Shown in pieces: positions 1 to 6,196 of a DNA stretch of 7,857 nt. The notes under the pieces were generated by a model. It ran no database searches. It saw nothing but the letters and a program-made list of their open reading frames with translations, and had not been told where the DNA came from. The stretch's first letter is position 1, and each line of letters opens with the position of its first letter. The stretch covers positions 1 through 7,857 of the forward strand of contig CAZXBG010000164.1 of assembly GCA_964638865.1 (NCBI GenBank), written 5' to 3'. Source of the stretch: UBA7236 sp964638865. GTDB taxonomy: Bacteria > Bacteroidota > Bacteroidia > Chitinophagales > BACL12. The position numbers were made by a program, and so were the translations under genes.

Positions 1-137
1 ACTCCGCAAGTCAATATAAATGTTGCCAATCCATAGGTCCATTGAAAAACAGATACTATACCAATCGCCACGAAAGCGATTCCTGTAAATATCCAAACTA
101 CATAATTGGGCAATCCGAATTGCTTAACTGTGCTCAT
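1..137 (-). CDS. Partial CDS, N-terminus of an unrecognised membrane protein
   Basis: An ATG on the minus strand at 137-135 opens a frame with no stop for 45 codons to the window edge, so only the N-terminus is visible. The peptide starts MSTVKQFGLPNYVVWIFTGI. Residues about 12-31 form a strongly hydrophobic stretch that looks like a transmembrane helix, and a second hydrophobic stretch begins near residue 35 and continues off the edge. I do not recognise the family. The upstream sequence has no Shine-Dalgarno motif, as usual for Bacteroidota. The composition (hydrophobic, with Trp, Gly and Phe at helix-like positions) is more protein-like than the overlapping plus-strand frame at 42-263. The gene is divergent from the lipid operon that starts at 793. 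Confidence 0.6.
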   Translation of the reverse strand, partial: MSTVKQFGLPNYVVWIFTGIAFVAIGIVSVFQWTYGLATFILTCG

Positions 138-183
138 TTTTTCAAAGTGGTTTTCAATGTGATTATATGCTTATACATATATA

Positions 184-210
184 TACGTAAAATTGTACCG
201 AAATGTTCAA
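184..210 (-). promoter_or_regulatory. Possible ECF-type promoter for the minus-strand gene
   Basis: Read on the minus strand, TTGAAC (210-205) is followed 17 nt later by CGTA (187-184). GAAC plus a CGTA-like -10 box at 16-17 nt spacing is a common ECF sigma promoter form. The predicted transcript start would lie roughly 40 nt upstream of the ATG at 137. This is a single weak match in AT-rich DNA. It is noted mainly because an ECF sigma factor is encoded in the same window. Confidence 0.2.
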
Positions 211-392
211 AAAGTATACCGACTTTTTCACATTTTATTGGGAATAAAATTTCTTATGGATAAATTAACACGCACTTTACATGTAGAAAAACTGAAATGG
301 TTAAACAAAGGTGGGTAATTGGTGTTGAGGGGAGGGAGTGGCAGTTGGCAGTAGCAGTGAGCTCAGAGTGAAGATTTTAGTAACATTTATGC

Positions 393-420
393 AATGAGTA
401 ATGAGTAATGAGTAATGAGA
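393..420. repeat. Tandem heptamer repeat AATGAGT, 4 copies
   Basis: Four consecutive 7-bp units at 393-399, 400-406, 407-413 and 414-420. The first three are AATGAGT and the last is AATGAGA. In rotated form (GAGTAAT) the unit shares the GAGTNNT pattern of the larger array at 484-585, but the two arrays are not in the same phase. Confidence 0.9.
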
Positions 421-450
421 TTGAATTTTAGATGGATGAAATTTCACTCC

Positions 451-471
451 TGACTTATGACTCTTGACTAT
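451..471. repeat. Short heptamer repeat TGACTNN, 3 copies
   Basis: Three 7-bp units, TGACTTA (451-457), TGACTCT (458-464) and TGACTAT (465-471), share the first five bases. The period matches the neighbouring arrays, so this is probably a diverged member of the same class of short tandem repeats. Confidence 0.65.
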
Positions 472-483
472 TTGGCGGGTGTT

Positions 484-585
484 AAGTGGTGAGTGGTGAG
501 TGGTGAGTGGTGAGTAGTGAGTGGTGAGTGGTGAGTGGTGAGTGATGAGTGGTGAGTGGTGAGTGGTGAGTGGTGAGTAGTGAGT
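484..585. repeat. Tandem heptamer repeat GAGTGGT, about 14 copies
   Basis: Thirteen full 7-bp units run without interruption from 491 to 581, preceded by AAGTGGT (484-490) and followed by a partial GAGT. Ten full units are exactly GAGTGGT. The variants are GAGTAGT at 512-518 and 575-581 and GAGTGAT at 540-546. Because 7 is not a multiple of 3 and the unit makes no stop codon on the minus strand, the array creates a spurious open frame there encoding a Thr/His/Ser/Pro heptapeptide repeat. It resembles the short tandemly repeated repetitive (STRR) heptamers known from cyanobacteria. Copy number is probably variable between strains. Confidence 0.95.
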
Positions 586-652
586 CCATCCACCCAATTG
601 AATGGCAACCCTTAAACATTAACAAACCTGCAAAAATTACAAACCTTTTCAA

Positions 653-786
653 CGCAGAACCCAGAAACAGTCGCAGTTGGCAGTGGCGGTAGGCAGAAAT
701 GTCAACCCAGAACTCAGAACCAGTCGCAGTTGGCAGTGGCAGTGGGTAGAATTGTCAACCTAGAACCCAGAACTCAAAACTCAGAA
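653..786. repeat. Two-copy 53/60-bp direct repeat built of heptamers
   Basis: Copy 1 (668-720) and copy 2 (721-780) both begin CAGTCGCAGTTGGCAGTGGC and both continue through a GTCAACC block into CNCAGAA heptamers. Copy 2 is 7 bp longer because it has one extra heptamer (CTAGAAC-type) after GTCAACC. The CNCAGAA heptamers occur at 653-666 (2 units), 706-719 (2 units) and 759-786 (4 units, one degenerate). The repeat runs up to 6 nt before the ATG of the methyltransferase gene, so it forms the immediate upstream region, and probably the leader, of that operon. Confidence 0.9.
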
Positions 787-792
787 AAAAAA

Positions 793-1827
793 ATGATAAA
801 CAAATTTCTCGAAAATAACCTCATTCCCGATTCGATGATTCGTATGCGAATCAGAAATTTATTGGGTGCACGATTAAAACAGGAAACGAAAGCGACACAG
901 GAATTGCAACAGGAACATTTGATGTTTATTATCAATGAACTTAAGAATTCGCCAATCGCTATAGAAACAAAAGCTGCAAATGAACAGCATTATGAGTTGC
1001 CAACGCAATTTTTTCAATATGTGATGGGAAAAAATATGAAGTATTCTTCCTGTTATTGGAAATCGGAAACAATTAATTTGGATGAAGCAGAGGATAATGC
1101 ATTGGAAATTACCTGTTCCCATGCAGACCTGCACGATGGGCTCAAAATTTTGGAATTGGGCTGCGGTTGGGGAAGTTTGACTATGTATATGGCGAAAAAA
1201 TATCCGCTATCACAAATTACTGGCGTTTCCAATTCTGCGTCACAAAAAATATATATTGATCAATGCTGTCGGGAAAGAGGACTCAACAATGTTCAGATTA
1301 TTACTGCCGATATGAATGTTTTTGAAACAGAAAATAAATTTGACCGCGTTGTCTCTGTAGAAATGTTTGAGCATATGCGCAATTATCAGAAATTGCTCGC
1401 CAAGATAGATCGGTTTTTAATGCCGGAAGGCAAATTGTTCGTACATATTTTTACACATAAGGAATTCACGTATTATTTTGATGTGGTGGATGAAAATGAC
1501 TGGATGAGTAAATATTTTTTTACAGGTGGTATTATGCCTTCTGACGACCTTTTGCTTTATTTTAATGATCATTTTAAAATAAAAGAACACTGGCATTGGG
1601 ATGGTATACATTATGAAAAAACATCTAATGCCTGGCTTAAAAATATGGATGAACATGAAAAGGAAATTCTGCCAATTCTTCAGGAGGTATATGGTAAACA
1701 TCAGACAACTAAATGGTGGGTTTACTGGAGGATATTTTTTATGGCCTGTGCAGAACTTTGGGGATATAAAAATGGTAAGGAATGGTTCGTGAGTCATTAT
1801 TTATTTGAAAAATCTGTAACAAAATAA
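793..1827 (+). CDS. SAM-dependent methyltransferase, CFA synthase / coclaurine N-methyltransferase-like
   Basis: A 344-residue class I SAM methyltransferase of the cyclopropane-fatty-acyl-phospholipid synthase superfamily. Visible motifs are the family entry motif YELPTQFF (67-74) followed by KYSSCYW (83-89), the SAM-binding loop ELGCGWGSL (121-129), EMFEH (190-194), FVHIF (216-220) and GIHY (271-274). The C-terminal tail with YWRIFF near 311-316 and EWFVSHYLFEK near 330-340 closely recalls plant coclaurine N-methyltransferases, whose catalytic Glu/Glu/His (E-x-x-E-H) match E190, E193 and H194. The Cys of the usual YSC(A)Y bicarbonate motif is Ser86 here. I chose the ATG at 793 over one at 730 because the 21 extra codons are just translated heptamer repeat. 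An A-rich leader precedes it. It is first in an operon with an FAD oxidoreductase (2-nt gap) and DUF1365, so a lipid acyl substrate is more likely than an alkaloid amine. The substrate is inferred, not shown. Confidence 0.88.
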   Translation: MINKFLENNLIPDSMIRMRIRNLLGARLKQETKATQELQQEHLMFIINELKNSPIAIETKAANEQHYELPTQFFQYVMGKNMKYSSCYWKSETINLDEAEDNALEITCSHADLHDGLKILELGCGWGSLTMYMAKKYPLSQITGVSNSASQKIYIDQCCRERGLNNVQIITADMNVFETENKFDRVVSVEMFEHMRNYQKLLAKIDRFLMPEGKLFVHIFTHKEFTYYFDVVDENDWMSKYFFTGGIMPSDDLLLYFNDHFKIKEHWHWDGIHYEKTSNAWLKNMDEHEKEILPILQEVYGKHQTTKWWVYWRIFFMACAELWGYKNGKEWFVSHYLFEKSVTK

Positions 1828-1829
1828 TA

Positions 1830-3089
1830 ATGACCAAACAAAAATTAGCAATAATAGGAACAGGTATAGCAGGTATGGGTTGTGCACATTATTTGCAAAA
1901 TGATTTCGATATTTCTATTTTTGAAAAAGGTGATCGAGTTGGTGGTCACACAAATACGGTATATGTTGAAGAGAATGGAATTCAAATTCCAATCGATACA
2001 GGATTTATTGTTTTTAACAGTGAGAATTATCCTAATCTGCTAAAATTATTCGGGGAATTAAATGCCCCCATCAAAAAAACACAAATGAGTTTTTCAGCTA
2101 TGATACCTCATCACAATCTGGAGTATTGCGGAAGTAGTCTGAACCTGATCTTTGCACAACGCAAAAATATTTTTTCTCCGCGATATATTCGATTTTTAAT
2201 ACAGCTTACCCGTTTTAATAAAGAATGTATGGAAGTTCTTGAAAATAAAAATTTAGAATTATTATCTATATCGGAATATTGTAAATACAAAAAATTTAAC
2301 GACGATCTTTTGAATTGGTATTTATTGCCTATGAGTTCTGCATTATGGAGCACTCCGCCGGAAACAACTGCAACTTTTCCTGCAGTTACGCTCGTAAGGT
2401 TTTTTAAAAATCATGGTTTTTTGGGATTAAATACACAGTTCCAATGGTATACGGTGGATGGTGGAAGTGAAGAATACAAAAAAAGATTAATTTTTCCTTT
2501 TAAAGATAAAATAAGAATAAATTCTATTGTAAAGAAAGTAAAACGCAAAACAGAAGGGGTTGAAATAACAACGGCTAATGGGGAAACTTTATTATTCGAC
2601 AAAGTAATTGTTGCAACACATGCTGATGAAGCCCATTTAATTCTGGAGGAAACTATGACTTCCGAGAAGGCAATGCTTGCACCTTTTCATTATGAAAAAA
2701 ATAGAACAATTTTACATACCGATGATTCGGTGATGCCAAAGACACGAAGGGCATGGAGCAGCTGGAATTATTGTACGGAAAAGATAGAAAATAAATTGGT
2801 TTCTGCCTGCACCTATTGGATGAATAGTTTGCAACAGGTTTCAAAAAATAAGAATTATTTTGTTACGATAAATGAATGCAAACCTATTGATAAAAATAAG
2901 ATTTTAAAGGAAATTATTTACGAACACCCTATCTTTACAGTAGAAGCCATGAAAATGCAAAAATATTTGCCTGAAATGAATTACAACGGACAGGTTTATT
3001 TTTGTGGTAGTTACTTTCGTTATGGATTTCATGAAGACGCATTGATGAGTGCAGTTGCTGTCTGCAATAGAATAAAAGAAAATACATGA
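1830..3089 (+). CDS. FAD-dependent amine-oxidase-like oxidoreductase (COG2907 type)
   Basis: A 419-residue flavoprotein. It has the N-terminal dinucleotide-binding motif GTGIAG (10-15), the ribose-binding acidic residue E32 in FEKGDRVGGH (31-40), and the conserved central motif YLLPMSSALWSTP (164-176). The C-terminal FAD motif YFCGSYFRYGFHEDAL lies at 390-405. No signal peptide or membrane helix is evident, so it is probably cytoplasmic or peripheral. The pattern matches the NAD/FAD-binding amine-oxidase-like proteins that travel with DUF1365 and CFA-like methyltransferases. In alphaproteobacteria these belong to the singlet-oxygen (sigma-E/ChrR) regulon and to methyl-branched/furan fatty acid metabolism. 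A role in oxidising or desaturating methylated acyl chains is therefore plausible but inferred. It starts 2 nt after the methyltransferase stop, and its end overlaps the DUF1365 start in ATGA, indicating translational coupling. Length is normal for the family and no key motif is missing. Confidence 0.9.
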   Translation: MTKQKLAIIGTGIAGMGCAHYLQNDFDISIFEKGDRVGGHTNTVYVEENGIQIPIDTGFIVFNSENYPNLLKLFGELNAPIKKTQMSFSAMIPHHNLEYCGSSLNLIFAQRKNIFSPRYIRFLIQLTRFNKECMEVLENKNLELLSISEYCKYKKFNDDLLNWYLLPMSSALWSTPPETTATFPAVTLVRFFKNHGFLGLNTQFQWYTVDGGSEEYKKRLIFPFKDKIRINSIVKKVKRKTEGVEITTANGETLLFDKVIVATHADEAHLILEETMTSEKAMLAPFHYEKNRTILHTDDSVMPKTRRAWSSWNYCTEKIENKLVSACTYWMNSLQQVSKNKNYFVTINECKPIDKNKILKEIIYEHPIFTVEAMKMQKYLPEMNYNGQVYFCGSYFRYGFHEDALMSAVAVCNRIKENT

Positions 3090-3880
3090 GCTCCAAACTC
3101 TATAAATGTAAAGTAATGCATAATCGGCTCACACCGAAGAAGCACAGGTTTACCTATAACATCTTTATGTTTTGGCTGGATATAGATAAACTCAAGGAAA
3201 CTTCGAATAAATTAAGGTTTTTTTCATGCAATAGGTCCAATATATTTAATTTTCGTGATGATGATCATTTTAAATTCCCAAAGGGAGATACAAGAAATTC
3301 ATTGGATGTAAGGACTAACATAAACAATTATTTAAAAGAGTGTGGAATTACAGAAGAACCTTTCAAGGTGTTTTTACTCACCCATGTGCGTATGTTCGGG
3401 CACGTATTCAACCCGGTAAGTTTTTATTTTTGTTATGATGTAAATGGAGTTTGCAAATTTGTAGTAACGGAGATAAGCAACACTTATGGCGAGATGAAGA
3501 TGTTTCTCATTGATAAAAAATACGATAAAGGATTCGAACAAAATGCAATCAAATATTTTTATGTATCCCCATTTACAGAGTTAGATGAAGAATTTGAGTT
3601 CAGATACCAGATGCCGGGCGAAAAAATGAATATTCAGATCAACGTGAAAAATAAGGAAGGATTTAAATTTTTTATCAGCACGCTTACCGGAATTGAAAAA
3701 AAGTTGACAGATAGCAGACTTTTAGCCTATGTTTTTCGTTTTCCTTTTATCACTATTAGAGTATTGTGGAGCATACACTTCCAGGCATTGTTGTTGTGGT
3801 TGAAGAAAGTGCCTTTTCATAAAAAAAATGCGAATAAGGATTTGCAAAAAGGGATAACGAATAATATCCACGCAGAGTGA
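3086..3880 (+). CDS. DUF1365 family protein
   Basis: A 264-residue protein with the marks of DUF1365 (COG3496): an N-terminal H-x-R segment (H12-N-R14) and HRF (20-22), FRDDDHF (56-62), the signature HVRMFGHVFNPVSFYFCYD (100-118), and NTYGE (132-136). The molecular function of the family is not established. It is nearly always encoded next to the FAD oxidoreductase and CFA-type methyltransferase found on either side here, so it is thought to act on the same lipid product. The start overlaps the previous gene by 4 nt (ATGA). No signal peptide is seen. The region near residues 210-235 is hydrophobic and aromatic and may contact the membrane. It ends the operon; 166 nt follow before the next methyltransferase, long enough for a separate promoter but without a clear terminator. 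Confidence 0.9.
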   Translation: MSSKLYKCKVMHNRLTPKKHRFTYNIFMFWLDIDKLKETSNKLRFFSCNRSNIFNFRDDDHFKFPKGDTRNSLDVRTNINNYLKECGITEEPFKVFLLTHVRMFGHVFNPVSFYFCYDVNGVCKFVVTEISNTYGEMKMFLIDKKYDKGFEQNAIKYFYVSPFTELDEEFEFRYQMPGEKMNIQINVKNKEGFKFFISTLTGIEKKLTDSRLLAYVFRFPFITIRVLWSIHFQALLLWLKKVPFHKKNANKDLQKGITNNIHAE

Positions 3881-4046
3881 AATATCCTGAATTTCAATCT
3901 CCCTGCATATATTTTGCGTATTTTTAGTTAGTAATAATTGAACAATTAGAGTTTCATTGGGTTTTTAATTATTATTGTAGGAAGGATTTTAGTTTAGATT
4001 CCTGCTGATTGAACAACAATTCTAAAAGCGACTGTTACACAACGAT
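3881..4046. promoter_or_regulatory. Intergenic region with a small palindrome, upstream of the second methyltransferase
   Basis: The 166-nt gap is AT-rich. It holds the perfect inverted repeat TAATTG-AA-CAATTA (3935-3948). The string ATTGAACAA occurs twice, inside the palindrome and again at 4009-4017. A one-mismatch TAnnTTTG box (TAGTTTAG, 3990-3997) is a possible -7 element, but no convincing -33 partner is visible. The region could drive the methyltransferase gene separately, or be read through from the operon. No GTTTAAC/GTTAAAC element is present. Confidence 0.25.
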
Positions 4047-5255
4047 ATGAGTTTTTACAAAAACACCATACTCAAACTGCTCCAACCCATGCAAAAGGGT
4101 TATCTCTGCGTAACACTCGAAGATGGGACAGTGATGGAATTGGGTTCACTACAAAATGAATTGCACGCGGATGTCACGGTAAAGGACTTCAAATTTTACA
4201 AGAGGGCATTTTTATTCGGTGATATTGGGTTCGCCGAAGCCTATATGGCAGGGGAGTGGACAAGCTCAGATATTACAAAATTATTATCCTGGTTTTTGTT
4301 GAATATTGAAAATTCTCCCACCGTTTCGGGTTCTGCAGTAAAATCGGTTGCATTGAATATTTTGCAATTCGCGAATAAATTATATCACAAAAAAAGAAAA
4401 AATTCCTTAAGTGGCTCTAGAAAAAATATTTCTGCGCATTATGATTTGAGCAACGAATTTTTCGCTTTGTTTTTAGATGGAAGTATGACCTATTCCTCTG
4501 CATATTTTACCGATCCTGAACACGATCTGGAACAAGCGCAAATTCAGAAATATGAAAGTTTATGTAATGCTGCAAAAATTAAACAAGGCGACCATGTGTT
4601 GGAAATTGGAACTGGTTGGGGAGGATTTGCCATGTATGCTGCAAAAACATATAATTGTAAGATCACCTCGGTAACAATTTCGCAACAACAATTCGAATTT
4701 GCCGTTAAACGTATAGCTGATGCAGGTCTCAGTGATAAAATTGAAGTGCAATTAAAAGATTACCGACTCATTGAAGGAAAATACGATAAAGTGATTTCCA
4801 TCGAAATGATAGAAGCTGTAGGAGCTAAATATTTAAATACCTATTTTGATAAAATTCACCAATTATTAAAACAGGATGGTGTACTTGCAATACAGGCTAT
4901 TGTCTGTCCCGACTCACGTTTTGATGCATTTAAAAAGAATGTCGATTTTATTCAGAAACATATTTTTCCCGGCACCTTATTGCCATCTATTGCCGCTATA
5001 AATAATGCCGTAAATGAAACCGGCGATATGTTTATGTTCGGATTAAAAGACCTCGGAAAAAGTTACGTGCAAACCCTTGCAGAATGGCGCTCTCGATTTA
5101 ATCTCAACACCGAAAAAATTAAATTGCTCGGTTTTGATGATGAATTTATTCGCAAATGGAATTATTATTTTTCTTATTGTGAAGCGGCATTTAATATGCG
5201 CAATATTAATGTTGTGCAAATGGTATACACCAGGCCGAATAATCATGCGTTTTGA
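4047..5255 (+). CDS. CFA-synthase-family fatty acyl methyltransferase
   Basis: A 402-residue member of the cyclopropane-fatty-acyl-phospholipid synthase family (COG2230), close in length to true CFA synthases (E. coli Cfa is about 382). An N-terminal lipid-binding-like domain (about 1-115) precedes the SAM methyltransferase domain. Motifs are HYDLSNEFF (131-139), YSSAY (149-153), the SAM loop LEIGTGWGG (185-193), SIEMIEAVG (251-259, with E256), FIQKHIFPG (301-309) and the FG...SYVQTL segment (331-344, with Y340). By motif alignment to E. coli Cfa, the Cys of YSCAY is Ser151 and the His of LLHTI is Gln283, so two residues of the bicarbonate-holding site are replaced while Glu and Tyr remain. 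This fits acyl methyltransferases from FAD-oxidoreductase/DUF1365 clusters better than a cyclopropane synthase. The likely reaction is SAM-dependent methylation of an unsaturated phospholipid acyl chain (inference). The ATG at 4047 is the natural start. Confidence 0.88.
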   Translation: MSFYKNTILKLLQPMQKGYLCVTLEDGTVMELGSLQNELHADVTVKDFKFYKRAFLFGDIGFAEAYMAGEWTSSDITKLLSWFLLNIENSPTVSGSAVKSVALNILQFANKLYHKKRKNSLSGSRKNISAHYDLSNEFFALFLDGSMTYSSAYFTDPEHDLEQAQIQKYESLCNAAKIKQGDHVLEIGTGWGGFAMYAAKTYNCKITSVTISQQQFEFAVKRIADAGLSDKIEVQLKDYRLIEGKYDKVISIEMIEAVGAKYLNTYFDKIHQLLKQDGVLAIQAIVCPDSRFDAFKKNVDFIQKHIFPGTLLPSIAAINNAVNETGDMFMFGLKDLGKSYVQTLAEWRSRFNLNTEKIKLLGFDDEFIRKWNYYFSYCEAAFNMRNINVVQMVYTRPNNHAF

Positions 5256-5294
5256 TTTGGTAGTAGACGCAAATTTCAACGGTCATTAAATATA

Positions 5295-5324
5295 CTGAAA
5301 ACTGGTAAATTATTGTTAAATTTG
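5295..5324 (+). promoter_or_regulatory. Bacteroidota-type promoter upstream of the T9SS thioredoxin-like gene
   Basis: TAAATTTG at 5317-5324 is an exact match to the Bacteroidota -7 consensus TAnnTTTG. A weak -33 element, CTG at 5295-5297, lies 19 nt upstream. The expected transcript start would fall only a few bases before the ATG at 5334, implying a very short or absent leader. Position between two genes supports the call; AT-rich context lowers confidence. Confidence 0.45.
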
Positions 5325-5333
5325 TACTGCAAA

Positions 5334-6095
5334 ATGAAAAATTTTACGACAATATTACTGCTCGGTTTTTTCCAACAAATTGGTATTGCTCAGGTAACAG
5401 TTGCTCAAGATTGGACAAAAACAGATTGTGCTGGAATTGATCATACACTGTTCAGCGAACTTGATGCGGGTAATGTGGTGATTATGGAATTGATAATGTT
5501 GGATGGCTGTATGCCTTGTATCAATGCTGCTAATTTGATGCAACCGGTTATCGCCCAATATAATGCGAATTATGCGGATCGGGTGAAATGGTATACCATG
5601 GGTTATAATGATACTTATGCCTGCGAAGCACTAATTTCCTGGAAAAGTGACAATGAAATAAATTGCACCGCTCAGTTTGTAGAAGGAGCCGATCAGGTAG
5701 ATTATTATGGAGGAATTGGAATGCCAAACATTATAATTGTAGGCAGAAACACACACACAGTATATTATAATCATTTCGGATTTGTACCTGCAGATACAAT
5801 CTCCTTTGCTGATGCTATTGAATATGCACTTGGAATTGCGGAACCTGTTGCTGTTGATGAGCAACAAATCTGGGAACTAACTATCATTCCGAATCCTTCA
5901 CAAGACTTTATTCAAATTTCAGGGCTGCCGGCTACTCCTTTTTCACTTACCATTGTTAATTCCAGTGGGGCAAAGGTGTTTTACACGCTAAGTAATTCCA
6001 CAGATATCGATATTCGCTCCTTTGCAAGCGGATTATATTATGTAAAAATTCTCTCCGGCGATTCTGTACTCGCAGCCACTTTTCTTAAGCATTAG
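5334..6095 (+). CDS. Secreted thioredoxin-like protein with T9SS C-terminal sorting domain
   Basis: A 253-residue exported protein. Residues 1-19 form a signal peptide (Lys, then a hydrophobic core, ending IGIAQ). Residues about 35-165 look like a thioredoxin fold: the redox motif is C59-M-P-C62, and GMP (129-131) supplies the expected cis-proline. Extra cysteines at 32, 97 and 111 could form structural disulfides. Residues about 180-253 are a type IX secretion (Por) sorting domain of type A, with IIPNPSQDFIQI near 184-195, the ASGLYYVKI motif at 231-239 and a basic end. It should therefore cross the outer membrane and be released or surface anchored. I chose the ATG at 5334 rather than a TTG at 5313, because the signal peptide starts cleanly there and the TTG lies next to the promoter box. 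Its substrate is unknown, and no link to the lipid genes is visible beyond adjacency. Confidence 0.88.
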   Translation: MKNFTTILLLGFFQQIGIAQVTVAQDWTKTDCAGIDHTLFSELDAGNVVIMELIMLDGCMPCINAANLMQPVIAQYNANYADRVKWYTMGYNDTYACEALISWKSDNEINCTAQFVEGADQVDYYGGIGMPNIIIVGRNTHTVYYNHFGFVPADTISFADAIEYALGIAEPVAVDEQQIWELTIIPNPSQDFIQISGLPATPFSLTIVNSSGAKVFYTLSNSTDIDIRSFASGLYYVKILSGDSVLAATFLKH

Positions 6096-6112
6096 GAATA
6101 AAAAATACCACG

Positions 6113-6191
6113 CTAAACAAAATTTGTTTGTTTTATCAACAAAACTACTGTTTAACTGTTTTAACTTTGAGTTAAACAAATTATACCTTTA
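6113..6191 (+). promoter_or_regulatory. merR promoter/operator region with GTTTAAC-N14-GTTAAAC
   Basis: The main element is an inverted repeat, GTTTAAC (6150-6156) and GTTAAAC (6171-6177), separated by exactly 14 nt. With shared flanks it reads T-GTTTAAC-N14-GTTAAAC-AAA (6149-6180). An identical arrangement lies upstream of the sigma factor gene. A third, imperfect half-site GTTTTAAC sits at 6158-6165. The 14-nt spacer contains most of TAACTTTG (6162-6169), an exact TAnnTTTG -7 box, so a protein bound to both arms would cover the promoter core and could repress it. A second possible -7 box is TACCTTTA (6184-6191). Upstream, AAACAAA-A-TTTGTTT (6115-6129) and GTTTT-N6-AAAAC (6130-6145) are further inverted repeats. 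Binding by the adjacent MerR protein is inferred. Confidence 0.55.
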
Positions 6192-6196
6192 CACAA

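Larger units (their letters stand above)
138..792. other. Long intergenic region rich in heptanucleotide repeats
   Basis: This 655-nt stretch separates the divergent minus-strand gene from the operon at 793. I see no convincing gene in it. It contains an AT-rich perfect inverted repeat (ATTTTATT-GGG-AATAAAAT, 232-250), one GTTAAACAAA sequence (300-309) identical to the right arm of the proposed regulator operators, and several 7-bp tandem repeat families listed separately. A fragment of mixed 6/7-mers of the AGTTGGC type lies at 337-362. The only repeat-free part downstream of the main array is about 586-652. No convincing sigma-A promoter for the operon could be picked out. Confidence 0.7.

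Noticed and set aside
42..263. Plus-strand open frame of 73 codons
   Set aside because: It lies antisense to a more protein-like minus-strand membrane gene over its first half and in AT-rich intergenic DNA over the rest; no family resemblance.
484..585. CRISPR array
   Set aside because: Direct 7-bp tandem units with no spacers, and no cas genes in the window.
301..597. Minus-strand open frame encoding a Thr/His/Ser/Pro heptapeptide repeat
   Set aside because: It exists only because the GAGTGGT array contains no stop on that strand; there is no domain outside the repeat and no sign of selection as protein.
730..792. Upstream ATG as the start of the first methyltransferase
   Set aside because: The 21 extra residues are translated heptamer repeat; the family alignment begins at the ATG at 793.
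874..1797. Minus-strand open frames inside the first methyltransferase gene
   Set aside because: Low-complexity Phe/Ile/Cys-rich shadows of a well-supported plus-strand gene.
3935..3948. TAATTG-AA-CAATTA palindrome as a MerR-type operator
   Set aside because: No resemblance to the GTTTAAC/GTTAAAC arms, and short AT palindromes are common in this composition.
5313..5333. TTG start for the thioredoxin-like protein
   Set aside because: It lies next to the TAAATTTG promoter box and would put seven residues in front of a clean signal peptide starting at 5334.
6115..6145. Rho-independent terminator after the thioredoxin-like gene
   Set aside because: The stems are almost entirely A/T and would be unstable; they share the AAACAAA character of the operator region, so a regulatory reading is at least as likely.
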